From the NCBI RefSeq assembly GCF_910577345.1, contig NZ_CAJTMT010000001.1:92930-156929 (forward strand): a stretch of 64,000 bases of DNA. Reading direction: 5' to 3'. How positions within the stretch are numbered: position 1 is the stretch's first letter; the number at the start of each line of letters is the position of its first letter. The position numbers and the translations under genes are program-made. The notes below the pieces were generated by a model. That model saw nothing but the letters and a program-made list of their open reading frames with translations, had not been told where the DNA came from and searched no databases. This DNA is from an uncultured Duncaniella sp. (GTDB lineage: Bacteria; Bacteroidota; Bacteroidia; Bacteroidales; Muribaculaceae). Shown in pieces: positions 36,228-44,385 of the stretch.

Positions 36228-37190
36228 ATGAACTACAAAAAACACATATTACTGTCGGCCTGTTTCGCTTCGGTGGCGATGACGGTCGGTGCACAGACTG
36301 TGGACCGTATAAAATACGGTGATTTCTCACAGTGGGTGACACGCAATGTCAAAGAGTCGGCCATCATCGGGGGCAAGACCAAAACGCTTTATGAAGTCGG
36401 GCCGACCAATACAATCAACGGGAATAAAGCCTACCGGAATCTCGGCGGTTCACCCTGGGCTACCAGCAATGTGTATGCCAAGGTCTCAGGCGTAACAAAG
36501 ACATCCAATGCGGTGTATCCCTTCGAACGTGCTGCAGGAAACAAGTGTGCCAAATTGTGTACACAGATAGAAAATGTCAAAGTACTCGGATTAATCAACA
36601 TGGATGTGATGGTTGCCGGCTCAATGTTTCTCGGAGAGATGATTGAACCGATAACATCCACCAAGAGTCCATATTCAAAAATGGAGATGGGTGTGCCTTT
36701 CACCAAGCGTCCGAAGGCTCTTGTCTTTGACTACAAAGTCGATATGCCGAATGTCGACTACCGTATAAAATCATCCGGTTTCGGATCCAAGAAAAAAATT
36801 CCGGGGCGTGATGAAGCAGTAGTATTTGTTTACCTCCAACGTCGTTGGGAAGATGCTGAAGGTAACATTCATGCAAAACGCGTCGGAACAGGCGGTAAAT
36901 TGTTCAGCAGTTCGTCACAATGGGTCAACGGTTTCAAACTGCCGGTCACCTATGGCGATATTAGCGCGAAGGGTTCAGTCCCTGCATATCTCAAGCTCCG
37001 CAACGGCAGCAACAGCTATTATGCCAAGAATTCCAAAGGTAAAATGGTTCCCGTGGTTGAAGAAGGTTGGGATGACGCAAATGCAACTCCGACACATGCC
37101 ATTGTGATGTTCTCCGCCGGAAACGGCGATCCATACGTCGGCACTGAAGGCCTTACACTCTATGTTGACAACGTCGGCTTCCAGTATTGA
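36228..37190 (+). CDS. PCMD-domain secreted protein, function unknown
   Basis: A 320-residue exported protein. The signal peptide MNYKKHILLSACFASVAMTV ends at GAQ. The C-terminal two thirds resemble the PCMD (putative carbohydrate metabolism) beta-sandwich of Bacteroidetes: TKRPKALVFDYKV near 160, DEAVVFVYLQRRWED, and the closing THAIVMFSAGNGDPYVGTEGL then YVDNVGF. A longer reading frame starts at an ATG overlapping the radA stop, but it would place nine residues before the signal peptide. Possibly a surface or periplasmic carbohydrate-binding protein; the role is not known and the link to radA is probably only positional. Confidence 0.7.
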   Translation: MNYKKHILLSACFASVAMTVGAQTVDRIKYGDFSQWVTRNVKESAIIGGKTKTLYEVGPTNTINGNKAYRNLGGSPWATSNVYAKVSGVTKTSNAVYPFERAAGNKCAKLCTQIENVKVLGLINMDVMVAGSMFLGEMIEPITSTKSPYSKMEMGVPFTKRPKALVFDYKVDMPNVDYRIKSSGFGSKKKIPGRDEAVVFVYLQRRWEDAEGNIHAKRVGTGGKLFSSSSQWVNGFKLPVTYGDISAKGSVPAYLKLRNGSNSYYAKNSKGKMVPVVEEGWDDANATPTHAIVMFSAGNGDPYVGTEGLTLYVDNVGFQY

Positions 37191-37221
37191 ATAACCTCCA
37201 GTTCTTATCACTTTCTTGCCA

Positions 37222-37938
37222 ATGGGAATTTTCAATTTCAAGCAATTCAGCGTTGATGACAGTCATTGTGGAATGAAAATCGGAACGGATGCCGTTTTAC
37301 TCGGAGCCTGGGCCGATGTATCATTCGCGCGAGAAATAGTCGATGTCGGCTGTGGGTCAGGAGTAATCGCACTTATGATGGCTCAGCGGAATAACAATGG
37401 GAGAGTTCTTGCTGTCGATGTCAATCATGATGCCTGCCTGGATGCAATTGCCAATACCGAGAAATCGCCATGGGCGGATAGGGTAGAGGTGATTGAAGCC
37501 GATATCACTAAATCATTTCCGTCGGTCAGTCATCCTTTGCTCATCGTCTCAAATCCTCCATTTTTCAATGAGAAATTGCGTTCTCCCGACGCAGGACGCG
37601 CTCTTGCCCGCCACGGTGATGAATTCACCGTGAAAGAGCTTATCGAGATTTCAGCGGCAAATATGACGGAATTGTCGGATAGCCTCGCATTCATAGCTCC
37701 CACCTCCCGGACAGATGAAATAGACTTTCTGCTCTCTCTCAACCGGCTTTCTCCCCGGCGTGTTTGCACTGTCTATTCCCGAGAGGGAAAAGCATCAATA
37801 CGCACCCTTTGGCAAGTCGGACTTGATGGAGCTGACGCACCACGGATGAAAAAGGAAGAACTATACATAAGAAACAGCGATAACAGTTTTACAAGAGCTT
37901 ACATCGATCTCACTTCCGAATTCTATCTTGACAAATAA
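37222..37938 (+). CDS. trmN6: TrmN6, tRNA1(Val) adenine-37 N6-methyltransferase
   Basis: A 238-residue class I SAM methyltransferase of the YfiC/TrmN6 family. It starts MGIFNFKQFSVDDSHCGMKIGTDA (only the first part is quoted), typical of the family, and has the SAM loop DVGCGSGVIALMMA and the catalytic NPPFF for adenine N6 methylation. The substrate in E. coli is A37 of tRNA1(Val). I use the ATG rather than a TTG two codons upstream. It is 31 bp after the PCMD gene and 18 bp before the CPBP protease gene. Confidence 0.92.
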   Translation: MGIFNFKQFSVDDSHCGMKIGTDAVLLGAWADVSFAREIVDVGCGSGVIALMMAQRNNNGRVLAVDVNHDACLDAIANTEKSPWADRVEVIEADITKSFPSVSHPLLIVSNPPFFNEKLRSPDAGRALARHGDEFTVKELIEISAANMTELSDSLAFIAPTSRTDEIDFLLSLNRLSPRRVCTVYSREGKASIRTLWQVGLDGADAPRMKKEELYIRNSDNSFTRAYIDLTSEFYLDK

Positions 37939-37956
37939 AAAAGTACACACAGGAAA

Positions 37957-38865
37957 ATGTATAACCAATCACAATCAGATATTTTTGCAAACATACGCTT
38001 TGCTCCGGCACAGCGTATCGTAATCCTCATCGTCTCGCTTTGCCTTTTCACAATCGTAGGCTCAGCTATCATAGGAATAGTAATGCGCGGAGGCATGACC
38101 ACGCAGACACTGCGCATTTCCACGGTGCTGCAGGACTGCATCGTCTTCATTCTGCCCGCAACAGTCAGCGCTTTGTTGATAAGCCCTTACGCAGCCCGTT
38201 TTCTGGGCGTCGACAGCAAGTTGCGCCCCATGCAATTGCTTCTTGCTCTTCTGGCGCTGATGTTTTCCATTCCGGCTATGAACGGGCTTGTGAAATTGAA
38301 TGAGCAAATGAGTCTTCCGGCTTCTTTTGCAGGAATAGAAGAGTGGATGCGGGCTGCGGAGGAACAGGCTAAAGCTTCTGTGGAAGTGCTTCTCGGGAGT
38401 GCATCTATCGGTTCTTTAATTGTCAATATTTTAATAGTCGGTGTGCTGGCCGGACTCAGTGAGGAACTGTTTTTCAGAGGGGCGTTGCAACGGATATTTC
38501 TCAGTTGCCGGATGAATCATCATCTTGCAATATGGCTGACCGCTTTTGTATTCAGTGCCTTCCATCTGCAGTTTTTCGGCTTTTTCCCGAGATTGTTGCT
38601 CGGAGCATACTTTGGCTATATCTTCTACTGGTCGCGTTCGCTATGGTTGCCGATAATTCTCCATGCTTTCAACAACTCTATGGTTGTATATGCGATGTGG
38701 CATGAGAAGGCTGACGACGTCATCAAAACAGGAAGAGAGTCAATCAATACCTTCGGCGCAGATGCGCCGATGATGATTCTGACATCAATAATAATAACGG
38801 CATTTTTCATCCGTTGCTTGTACAAGACCTGCAGAAGGGACATCAACTCCGAACGGGTTAATTAA
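37957..38865 (+). CDS. CPBP-family intramembrane metalloprotease
   Basis: A 302-residue integral membrane protein of the CPBP/Abi family (Rce1-like). About seven hydrophobic segments are seen (for example 21-43, 60-80, 92-110, 152-170, 190-210, 212-225, 270-290). Motifs: EELFFRG with Glu169-Glu170, His203 in FSAFHLQFF, and HAFNNS with His236 and Asn240. Family members cleave prenylated or hydrophobic substrates or act in peptide self-immunity; the substrate is not predictable here. The stop lies at the edge of a long inverted repeat. Confidence 0.88.
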   Translation: MYNQSQSDIFANIRFAPAQRIVILIVSLCLFTIVGSAIIGIVMRGGMTTQTLRISTVLQDCIVFILPATVSALLISPYAARFLGVDSKLRPMQLLLALLALMFSIPAMNGLVKLNEQMSLPASFAGIEEWMRAAEEQAKASVEVLLGSASIGSLIVNILIVGVLAGLSEELFFRGALQRIFLSCRMNHHLAIWLTAFVFSAFHLQFFGFFPRLLLGAYFGYIFYWSRSLWLPIILHAFNNSMVVYAMWHEKADDVIKTGRESINTFGADAPMMILTSIIITAFFIRCLYKTCRRDINSERVN

Positions 38866-38950
38866 GGTTAAAATATCTAACTATTCTTGCCTGACATCTA
38901 AATAATTCCTAATTTTGATGCAGTTTATATGAGAATAGTTATCTTAACCT
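38865..38950. repeat. Interrupted inverted repeat overlapping the CPBP stop and the rlmD promoter
   Basis: AGGTTAA and TAACTATTCT (38865-38887) pair with AGAATAGTTA and TTAACCT (38932-38950) around a 44-nt centre that holds the rlmD promoter. It may end the CPBP transcript, be an operator, or both. There is no strong U-run. Confidence 0.55.
38886..38917 (+). promoter_or_regulatory. Promoter of rlmD
   Basis: CTTG (38886-38889), 20 bp, TAATTTTG (38910-38917): near-consensus spacing and sequence. The leader to the chosen rlmD start would be about 155 nt, and the whole promoter sits between the arms of an inverted repeat. Confidence 0.6.
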
Positions 38951-39078
38951 AACTTACTTGAAAATACTCAAACTCGTCGGTTAATGGCTTCATGGCCATT
39001 ACCGGCGAAAATTTTTTGTTTAATGTAACTGTTTTCCTGACCGGCACACCGGAGAAGGGAAGCGATAAAGTTAGTTTT

Positions 39079-40488
39079 ATGGCAAGAAAAAAGAAAGAAT
39101 TACCGCTCCTGAGCGATGTTGAAATACTTGATGTGGCAGCCGAAGGCAATTCTATAGCCCGTGTCGACGACATGGTTGTTTTCATTCCGTTCGGCGCGCC
39201 CGGCGATGTGGCCGATGTTAAAATCGACCGCAAGAAGCGCAATTATGCTGAAGGCCATATCGAACGTCTGACGAAACCGTCTGACATCCGTGTGGAACCA
39301 CGTTGTGAGCATTTCACAATGTGTGGTGGATGCCGTTGGCAGCATCTTCCTTACGAATTTCAGTTGAAATGCAAGCAGCAGCAGGTGCAGGATGCACTGC
39401 AGCGTATCGCCAAGATTCCATTCCCGGAATTGACTCCGATTCTCGGGTCTGAAAACATCTGGGAGTATCGCAACAAAATGGAATATACCTTCTCAAATAA
39501 GAAGTGGCTGACGTTTGATCAGCTTCGTTCCGGAGAGGAATTTCCCGAGCGCCGTGCAGCCGGATTTCACATTTCAGGAGCATTTGATAAGGTGCTTGAT
39601 ATAAACCGCTGCCATCTCCAGGACGACCTTGGCAACCGTCTGCGTCTCTTCATCAAGAATTATGGCATGGAGCATGACTACAGCTTCTATGACCTGCGCG
39701 AGCAGCATGGATTGTTGCGTACTCTTATGATTCGCATTGCATCCACAGGCGAAGTTATGGCTGTGATGGTATTTGGTGAGGAAGATAAAGAAAAAATTGC
39801 GACACTCCTTGCTGCGGTTGCTGAAAACTTCCCGGAGATTACTTCGCTGCTCTATGTAATCAACACGAAGGTTAACGATACTATTGCCGATCAGGAAATA
39901 ATTCTTTTCAAAGGACGAGAGTATATCGAAGAGGAGATGGAAGGTCTGAAATTCAGGGTAGGGCCCAAATCCTTCTATCAGACTAATTCCCGTCAAGCTT
40001 ATCGCCTTTACAGCGTCGCAAGAGACTTCGCCAAGCTGAGCGGTGATGAACTGGTCTATGACCTTTACACAGGCACAGGCACGATTGCATGTTTCATCGC
40101 TCCTAAAGTGCGCCACGTTATCGGCATAGAATATGTCCCGGAAGCGATTGAGGATGCAAAAGTCAATGCAGAGGTAAATCATCTTGAGAATACTGAATTC
40201 TATGCAGGTGACATGAAAAATGTATTGACAGCCGACTTTATTGCAGAGCATGGCCGTCCCGACGTTATGGTTGTCGACCCTCCGAGAGCCGGAATGCACG
40301 AGGATGTTGTAAAGGTCATTCTGGATGCTGAACCTAAGCGTATTGTCTATGTAAGCTGCAATCCTGCCACACAGGCACGCGATCTCGCGCTTTTGCATGA
40401 AAAATATGACATTGAAGCCGTACAGCCGGTCGATATGTTCCCTCATACCCAGCATGTTGAGAATGTTGTAGCCTTGACACTGAGATAA
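39079..40488 (+). CDS. rlmD: RlmD, 23S rRNA uracil-1939 C5-methyltransferase
   Basis: A 469-residue TrmA-family enzyme. N-terminal TRAM domain (DVEILDVAAEGNSIARV), [4Fe-4S] cluster cysteines CEHFTMCGGCRWQH, then the Rossmann catalytic domain with VYDLYTGTGTIACFIA, DPPRAGMHEDVV and the nucleophile region YVSCNPATQARD. It methylates U1939 of 23S rRNA or, in some Bacteroidetes, possibly a related uracil. I start at MARKKKELPLL; 29 further in-frame codons upstream have no family similarity and would be a weak signal-like extension. Confidence 0.92.
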   Translation: MARKKKELPLLSDVEILDVAAEGNSIARVDDMVVFIPFGAPGDVADVKIDRKKRNYAEGHIERLTKPSDIRVEPRCEHFTMCGGCRWQHLPYEFQLKCKQQQVQDALQRIAKIPFPELTPILGSENIWEYRNKMEYTFSNKKWLTFDQLRSGEEFPERRAAGFHISGAFDKVLDINRCHLQDDLGNRLRLFIKNYGMEHDYSFYDLREQHGLLRTLMIRIASTGEVMAVMVFGEEDKEKIATLLAAVAENFPEITSLLYVINTKVNDTIADQEIILFKGREYIEEEMEGLKFRVGPKSFYQTNSRQAYRLYSVARDFAKLSGDELVYDLYTGTGTIACFIAPKVRHVIGIEYVPEAIEDAKVNAEVNHLENTEFYAGDMKNVLTADFIAEHGRPDVMVVDPPRAGMHEDVVKVILDAEPKRIVYVSCNPATQARDLALLHEKYDIEAVQPVDMFPHTQHVENVVALTLR

Positions 40489-40505
40489 TTACGAATTGAT
40501 GAAAC

Positions 40506-40540
40506 AAAAAAAGCGTCCGCTGCCTCGCGCAGCGTGACGC
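40506..40540 (-). terminator. Intrinsic terminator of the candidate small RNA
   Basis: Minus strand: GCGTC, GCTG, loop, CAGC, GACGC, then seven T. The plus strand has no U-run after the stem, so it acts leftward and is not the rlmD terminator. Confidence 0.8.
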
Positions 40541-40896
40541 CCGAAATTATAATCATCAATTCTAATTATCGGTATTCGTTTTCTCAAACTCATTCAGTGA
40601 AATTAAATTCAAAGCGGTTTCGTGATTTTTATTGCGGAATCGCTTTTTATTTCACGGATTGATAACTGCTTAATTGATAAGGGATAGGAAAATTAGCGGT
40701 AAAAATTGAATTTAATTCAGAAAAGGATAAGAATTTTAAGTTCGTTAGATGTTAGCTGTTATTATTTGATAGGTTCATGGATTTCTTATTTAATTTGCCT
40801 TTCAGGGAAACTGATAATCGGGTGGATGATTACTATTATTTTTACAGGTGTGTCTTCGAGTATTATTTAATATTGTAATGCTGTTTTTCGTTTCAG
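40506..40896 (-). ncRNA. Candidate independent small RNA of about 390 nt
   Basis: Between topB and rlmD the minus strand has a near-consensus promoter (40902-40933) and, about 390 nt later, a textbook intrinsic terminator ending in seven T. Nothing longer than about 34 codons is open in between. The RNA would be AT-rich, starting with a small hairpin (GCTG/CAGC) and containing a stem at 40597-40655 (GTGAAAT/ATTTCAC plus AGCG/CGCT). I see no RNase P, tmRNA or SRP signatures; a divergent 6S RNA or a lineage-specific regulatory RNA are possible. Boundaries are predicted from the promoter and terminator. Confidence 0.55.
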
Positions 40897-40901
40897 CGAT
40901 G

Positions 40902-40933
40902 CAAAGTTAGATAGAAAAACTCATCCATACAAG
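40902..40933 (-). promoter_or_regulatory. Promoter of the candidate small RNA
   Basis: Minus strand CTTG (complement of 40930-40933), 20 bp, TAACTTTG (complement of 40902-40909). It fits the consensus in sequence and spacing although no protein gene follows. Confidence 0.65.
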
Positions 40934-41009
40934 TTGCTTAACTCTTATTGGCTAAATACTTAGCTGATTTAACTACCGACATAAGAAGCATTGCATTTAA
41001 AGAGTAATA

Positions 41010-41132
41010 TTAAGTAAAAATACCTTTAATGCTTAATTCCCATAAGCCGAACAAAGCAAACAGAACCAAAGACAGATATGAAAACCAACCCTTCGCAATT
41101 TGTCCCATAATCACGATTATGTAAAATAACAT
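41010..41132 (-). CDS. Possible 40-residue membrane peptide (doubtful)
   Basis: A short open frame beginning MLFYIIVIMGQIAKGWF, with one hydrophobic stretch (about residues 17-35) and ending WELSIKGIFT. An internal ATG would give 32 residues starting MGQIAKG. It lies between the topB terminator and the candidate RNA promoter. No -7 box is seen for it. A 42-codon frame on the same strand overlaps it out of phase, so chance is a fair explanation. No family recognised. Confidence 0.2.
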   Translation of the reverse strand: MLFYIIVIMGQIAKGWFSYLSLVLFALFGLWELSIKGIFT

Positions 41133-41210
41133 CTTTCTTCTTATTTCCGATGCTCATGTCGTTCCGATCCTATCCTACTTCTAAGTATCTACTTCTCTAA
41201 ATAAGAAAGC

Positions 41211-41245
41211 CACCGAATCCATTTCATTGTCGAATAGATTCGGTG
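41211..41245 (-). terminator. Terminator of the topB operon
   Basis: A 9-bp stem (CACCGAATC with GATTCGGTG) 30 bp after the topB stop, followed on the minus strand by a T-rich stretch (CTTTCTTATTT). Confidence 0.65.
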
Positions 41246-41275
41246 ACTGAGTTGTAAATATTTCTTTGGTTTGGT

Positions 41276-43342
41276 CTATGCTTTTTTCTTGGCAAGCATT
41301 TTTTTGAGTTTGGCCGGAGTCAAATCTTCTGGATATTCGGTGAAGTTCAATCTCAATGTGCAACCTTCGCGAAATCTGCTGCAGCCGAAAGCTGTCTTAC
41401 CTTTCAATATATGCCCTTGATTACAGATTGGACACTCAATCTGCTCAAATTTGCGTGTGCGTGGAGCGCGAGGCTTTGTCGGTTTGTCGGAATTAACTTT
41501 AACCCCGTCACCCGTATCATCGCCTCCTGTTTTCTTAGGAGCATTGTCGACGAATATCTTAGAGCGGGAATTGTCACTTAAAACGTTGATAACAATTTGG
41601 TTAATCAGTACTTTAAGTTCCTGAATGAATTCAGCGGCAGAATACTCTCCACGTTCGATACGACGAAGCTTGTTTTCCCAAAGCCCCGTAAGCTTCGCAC
41701 TTTTAAGCAATTCCTCATTAATGCTGGCAATCAGGTCGATACCTGCCTGAGAGGCCATGATTGACTTGCGGTTGCGATAGATGTACTTACGTTTGAAAAG
41801 GGTCTCGATGATAGCCGCACGCGTGGACGGACGCCCTATTCCATTTTCCTTCATTGCTTCCCGAAGCTCCTCATCCTCAACGGTTTTACCTGCAGATTCC
41901 ATTGCACGAAGAAGTGTACCTTCCGTGTAGTATTTCGGTGGCTGAGTAGTGCGTTTTTGCAGTGACGGCTCGTGAGGTCCGCTCTCCCCGACCATAAAAT
42001 CGGGCAAGATACGGTCATCGCTGTTCTCTTCATCATTTTTGGCATCATCTGCCGGAGTATTTTCATAGATTTGTCTCCATCCCAGATCCTCAATGACTTT
42101 ACCTGTTGCCTTGAATCCGGTTTTGTCTACTTCTCCCATTACGGTGGTGCTCAGGAATTTACAGTCCGGATAGAAAGCAGCTATAAAACGGAGTGCAATC
42201 AGATGATACAGCTTGCGTTCATTGCCAACGAGCACGCTTGGTGATTGCCCTGTCGGAATAATCGCGTGGTGGTCAGTGACTTTTGAGTTGTCAAATACTT
42301 TCTTGCTCTTAGGTAGCTTGGTCTCAAGCAATGGAGCAATTATTCCGGTATATGGAGTCATATTTCTCAATATACCCGGAACTTTAGGATAAATATCTTC
42401 TGACAGATATGTCGTATCGACGCGCGGATAGGTCGTCACCTTCTTTTCATAAAGTGACTGAATCAGGCGCAGTGTTTCGTCGGCTGTCCATCCCCATTTC
42501 TTGTTGCATTCCACCTGCAGCGACGTAAGGTCAAAGAGTCTGGGAGGTGCTTCCCTACCCTTTTTCTTCTGGACATCCTTTATGACCATCGGGAAAGCCT
42601 TGATGGCCTCCAGTGTGGACTCAGCTTCCTCCGGCGATTTGAATCGTCCGGAGGTTGCGTTGAACACGGCTCCGCGATATATAGTTTTCAGTTCCCAATA
42701 GTCCTCGGGCTTGAAATTCTCTATTTCAAAATGACGTTGCACGATAAGAGCAAGTGTCGGGGTCTGCACTCGTCCGATCGACAATACATTTCCCGGAGAG
42801 GAATATTTCAGCGAATAGAGTCGCGTCGCGTTCATGCCGAGAATCCAGTCGCCTATCGCGCGCGACAGACCGGCATGATAGAGGTTGTCAAAATCAGATT
42901 CCGGTTGCAGATGCGCGAAGCCTTCGCGGATTGATTCATCTGTCAGTGAAGAAATCCAGAGACGCTTTACAGGACAATGAATCGAAGCCTTCTGCATGAC
43001 CCAACGTTGGATCAATTCGCCTTCCTGTCCGGCATCACCGCAATTGATGACCTCGTCGGCTTCGGCTATCAGATTTTCGATAACCTGAAACTGACGCTCG
43101 ATACCCTTGTCAGGTATCACCTTAATGCCGAAACGGGCCGGAATCATCGGAAGGACACCAAGCGCCCATCTTTTCCAACGCTCTTCATAATCACCGGGTT
43201 CCTTGAGTGTGCAGAGATGGCCGAAGGTCCAGGTGACTTTGTATTCACCTCCTTCGTAATATCCGTCGCGGCGCACATCGGCGCCAAGTATCTGAGCAAT
43301 ATCTTTGGCTACACTGGGTTTCTCGGTGATGCAGAGCTTCAT
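41276..43342 (-). CDS. topB: TopB, type IA DNA topoisomerase III
   Basis: A 688-residue topoisomerase III that decatenates DNA by passing single strands. The toprim domain begins MKLCITEKPSVAKDIA with the acidic CGDAGQEGELI; the catalytic tyrosine lies in TTYPRVDTTYL; and VQTPTLALIV and GTLLRAMESAGK belong to the cleavage core. The C-terminal part has a zinc finger CPICNQGHILKGKTAFGCSR. Length is typical of Bacteroidetes chromosomal or ICE-borne TopB; no mobile genes are near, so it is taken as chromosomal. Its start is 1 bp from the stop of the upstream hypothetical gene, indicating co-translation. Confidence 0.95.
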   Translation of the reverse strand: MKLCITEKPSVAKDIAQILGADVRRDGYYEGGEYKVTWTFGHLCTLKEPGDYEERWKRWALGVLPMIPARFGIKVIPDKGIERQFQVIENLIAEADEVINCGDAGQEGELIQRWVMQKASIHCPVKRLWISSLTDESIREGFAHLQPESDFDNLYHAGLSRAIGDWILGMNATRLYSLKYSSPGNVLSIGRVQTPTLALIVQRHFEIENFKPEDYWELKTIYRGAVFNATSGRFKSPEEAESTLEAIKAFPMVIKDVQKKKGREAPPRLFDLTSLQVECNKKWGWTADETLRLIQSLYEKKVTTYPRVDTTYLSEDIYPKVPGILRNMTPYTGIIAPLLETKLPKSKKVFDNSKVTDHHAIIPTGQSPSVLVGNERKLYHLIALRFIAAFYPDCKFLSTTVMGEVDKTGFKATGKVIEDLGWRQIYENTPADDAKNDEENSDDRILPDFMVGESGPHEPSLQKRTTQPPKYYTEGTLLRAMESAGKTVEDEELREAMKENGIGRPSTRAAIIETLFKRKYIYRNRKSIMASQAGIDLIASINEELLKSAKLTGLWENKLRRIERGEYSAAEFIQELKVLINQIVINVLSDNSRSKIFVDNAPKKTGGDDTGDGVKVNSDKPTKPRAPRTRKFEQIECPICNQGHILKGKTAFGCSRFREGCTLRLNFTEYPEDLTPAKLKKMLAKKKA

Positions 43343-43343
43343 T

Positions 43344-43751
43344 TTAGTGCTTGGTTGCTATCTTTTTTGCGGTTGTGGTCGACTGACCTCGTGGTGTCGT
43401 GAAAAGAAGCTGCACTCCTGTAGCCGGTTTGGTAGCGGGGAAGTCAATTTCCAAAGGTATTTCTCCGTTATCCTCCCATTGGAAGTAACGGCGGAAATCC
43501 ACTCCGTCAATATCATTCGACTTCAAAGCCGTTCCTCCGCCGATATATTGCACTTCATCAATTCGGTTGGACGTATGTGGACGGCCTTTCACGCGTCCAT
43601 AGACTCGCGTAAGGTCTGAACGATAATCAATACTGTCAACGGTAAAAGTCAACACATTATCAGATGTGCAGCTGTAGCCTTTGACCTTTTTTGCCGAAAT
43701 AGGCGTGCATATAATCATTGCCGAAGCAACGAGTGTGAGGATTCTTTTCAT
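43344..43751 (-). CDS. Secreted hypothetical protein
   Basis: A 135-residue exported protein with a signal peptide (MKRILTLVASAMIICTPISA), followed by a beta-rich, charged mature part (DNVLTFTVDSIDYRSDLTRVYGRVKG in part) and a lysine-rich C-terminus. No family recognised. An in-frame ATG 21 codons upstream exists but would spoil the signal peptide. It sits between the thioredoxin-like gene and topB, with a 1-bp spacer to topB. Confidence 0.7.
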   Translation of the reverse strand: MKRILTLVASAMIICTPISAKKVKGYSCTSDNVLTFTVDSIDYRSDLTRVYGRVKGRPHTSNRIDEVQYIGGGTALKSNDIDGVDFRRYFQWEDNGEIPLEIDFPATKPATGVQLLFTTPRGQSTTTAKKIATKH

Positions 43752-43810
43752 GATGAATGGTGATGCAAATTTAGTGAGAATTATTAATTTTAGCAAACTG
43801 AATATGCGGC

Positions 43811-44308
43811 TCAATGCTTTGAGAGGTACTTTTCGAGGGTGCTGACAGATGGGTTGACCGCCACGATTTTGCCTTGGGGGTCAATCAGATAGGACGAGAA
43901 TCCATTGTCAAGCCGATAATTCGCAGAAAGATGCTTTGCCTTTGCGTCTGAGATATGGAACTGGGTCGAAGCATCAAGATTATCTTTTTTTACTATTTCC
44001 TTGAAAATATCAGGATTGTCGTCGGTGTTGACGGACAGAAGCGAAAATGAATTGCCATGATTGGCGTGAAGGAAACGGTCATATTCCCCTGCTGCAATTC
44101 TTGAGACGGCATTGGATGAATCCCAGAAATTGACCAGGACATATTTTCCACGGAGCTTATCAAGCGAAACATTGACCGAATCGTTGGCAAGCATTTCGAT
44201 TTCAGGTGCGGTATAGCCTTCATCGGCTTTTACCACCCTCTCGGAATAAGCTGCGACTAAAACGGTCAGTGCAACGAAGAATGCTATGTAACTTAAAGCT
44301 TTTTTCAT
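43811..44308 (-). CDS. Thioredoxin-fold (TlpA-like) protein without catalytic cysteines
   Basis: A 165-residue protein with an N-terminal membrane anchor or signal (residues 5-20) and a TlpA/AhpC-type domain: YTAPEIEM, LRGKYVLVNFW and SSYLIDPQGKIVAVNPS. Where redox-active members have WCxxC, this one reads FWDSSNAVSR, so both cysteines are missing and thiol-disulfide exchange is not expected. It could be a scaffold or substrate-binding relative. The ATG giving MKKALSYIAFF was chosen over one 12 codons upstream that lies within an inverted repeat. It lies between tamL and the secreted protein gene. Confidence 0.82.
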   Translation of the reverse strand: MKKALSYIAFFVALTVLVAAYSERVVKADEGYTAPEIEMLANDSVNVSLDKLRGKYVLVNFWDSSNAVSRIAAGEYDRFLHANHGNSFSLLSVNTDDNPDIFKEIVKKDNLDASTQFHISDAKAKHLSANYRLDNGFSSYLIDPQGKIVAVNPSVSTLEKYLSKH

Positions 44309-44312
44309 AATG

Positions 44313-44355
44313 AAGGGTTTGAACAGTCCATATAATATAGACAATTCAAACCCTT
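44313..44355. repeat. Inverted repeat between tamL and the thioredoxin-like gene
   Basis: An 11-bp perfect stem (AAGGGTTTGAA with TTCAAACCCTT) containing a near-perfect inner stem (GTCCATA with TATAGAC). It begins 5 bp upstream of the chosen thioredoxin-like ATG. It could be an attenuator or processing site between tamB-tamL and the next genes; there is no U-run. Confidence 0.6.
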
Positions 44356-44385
44356 AAAAGTTTTTATACTGATAATTGTATAGCT

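Noticed and set aside
40506..40896. RNase P RNA, tmRNA or SRP RNA as the identity of the candidate RNA
   Set aside because: No RNase P core (GAGGAAAGTCC-type), no tRNA-like ends or tag frame, and the length is wrong for SRP.
41276..43342. TopB as a sign of an integrated conjugative element
   Set aside because: No tra, mobilisation, integrase or attachment sequences nearby, and neighbours are core envelope genes.
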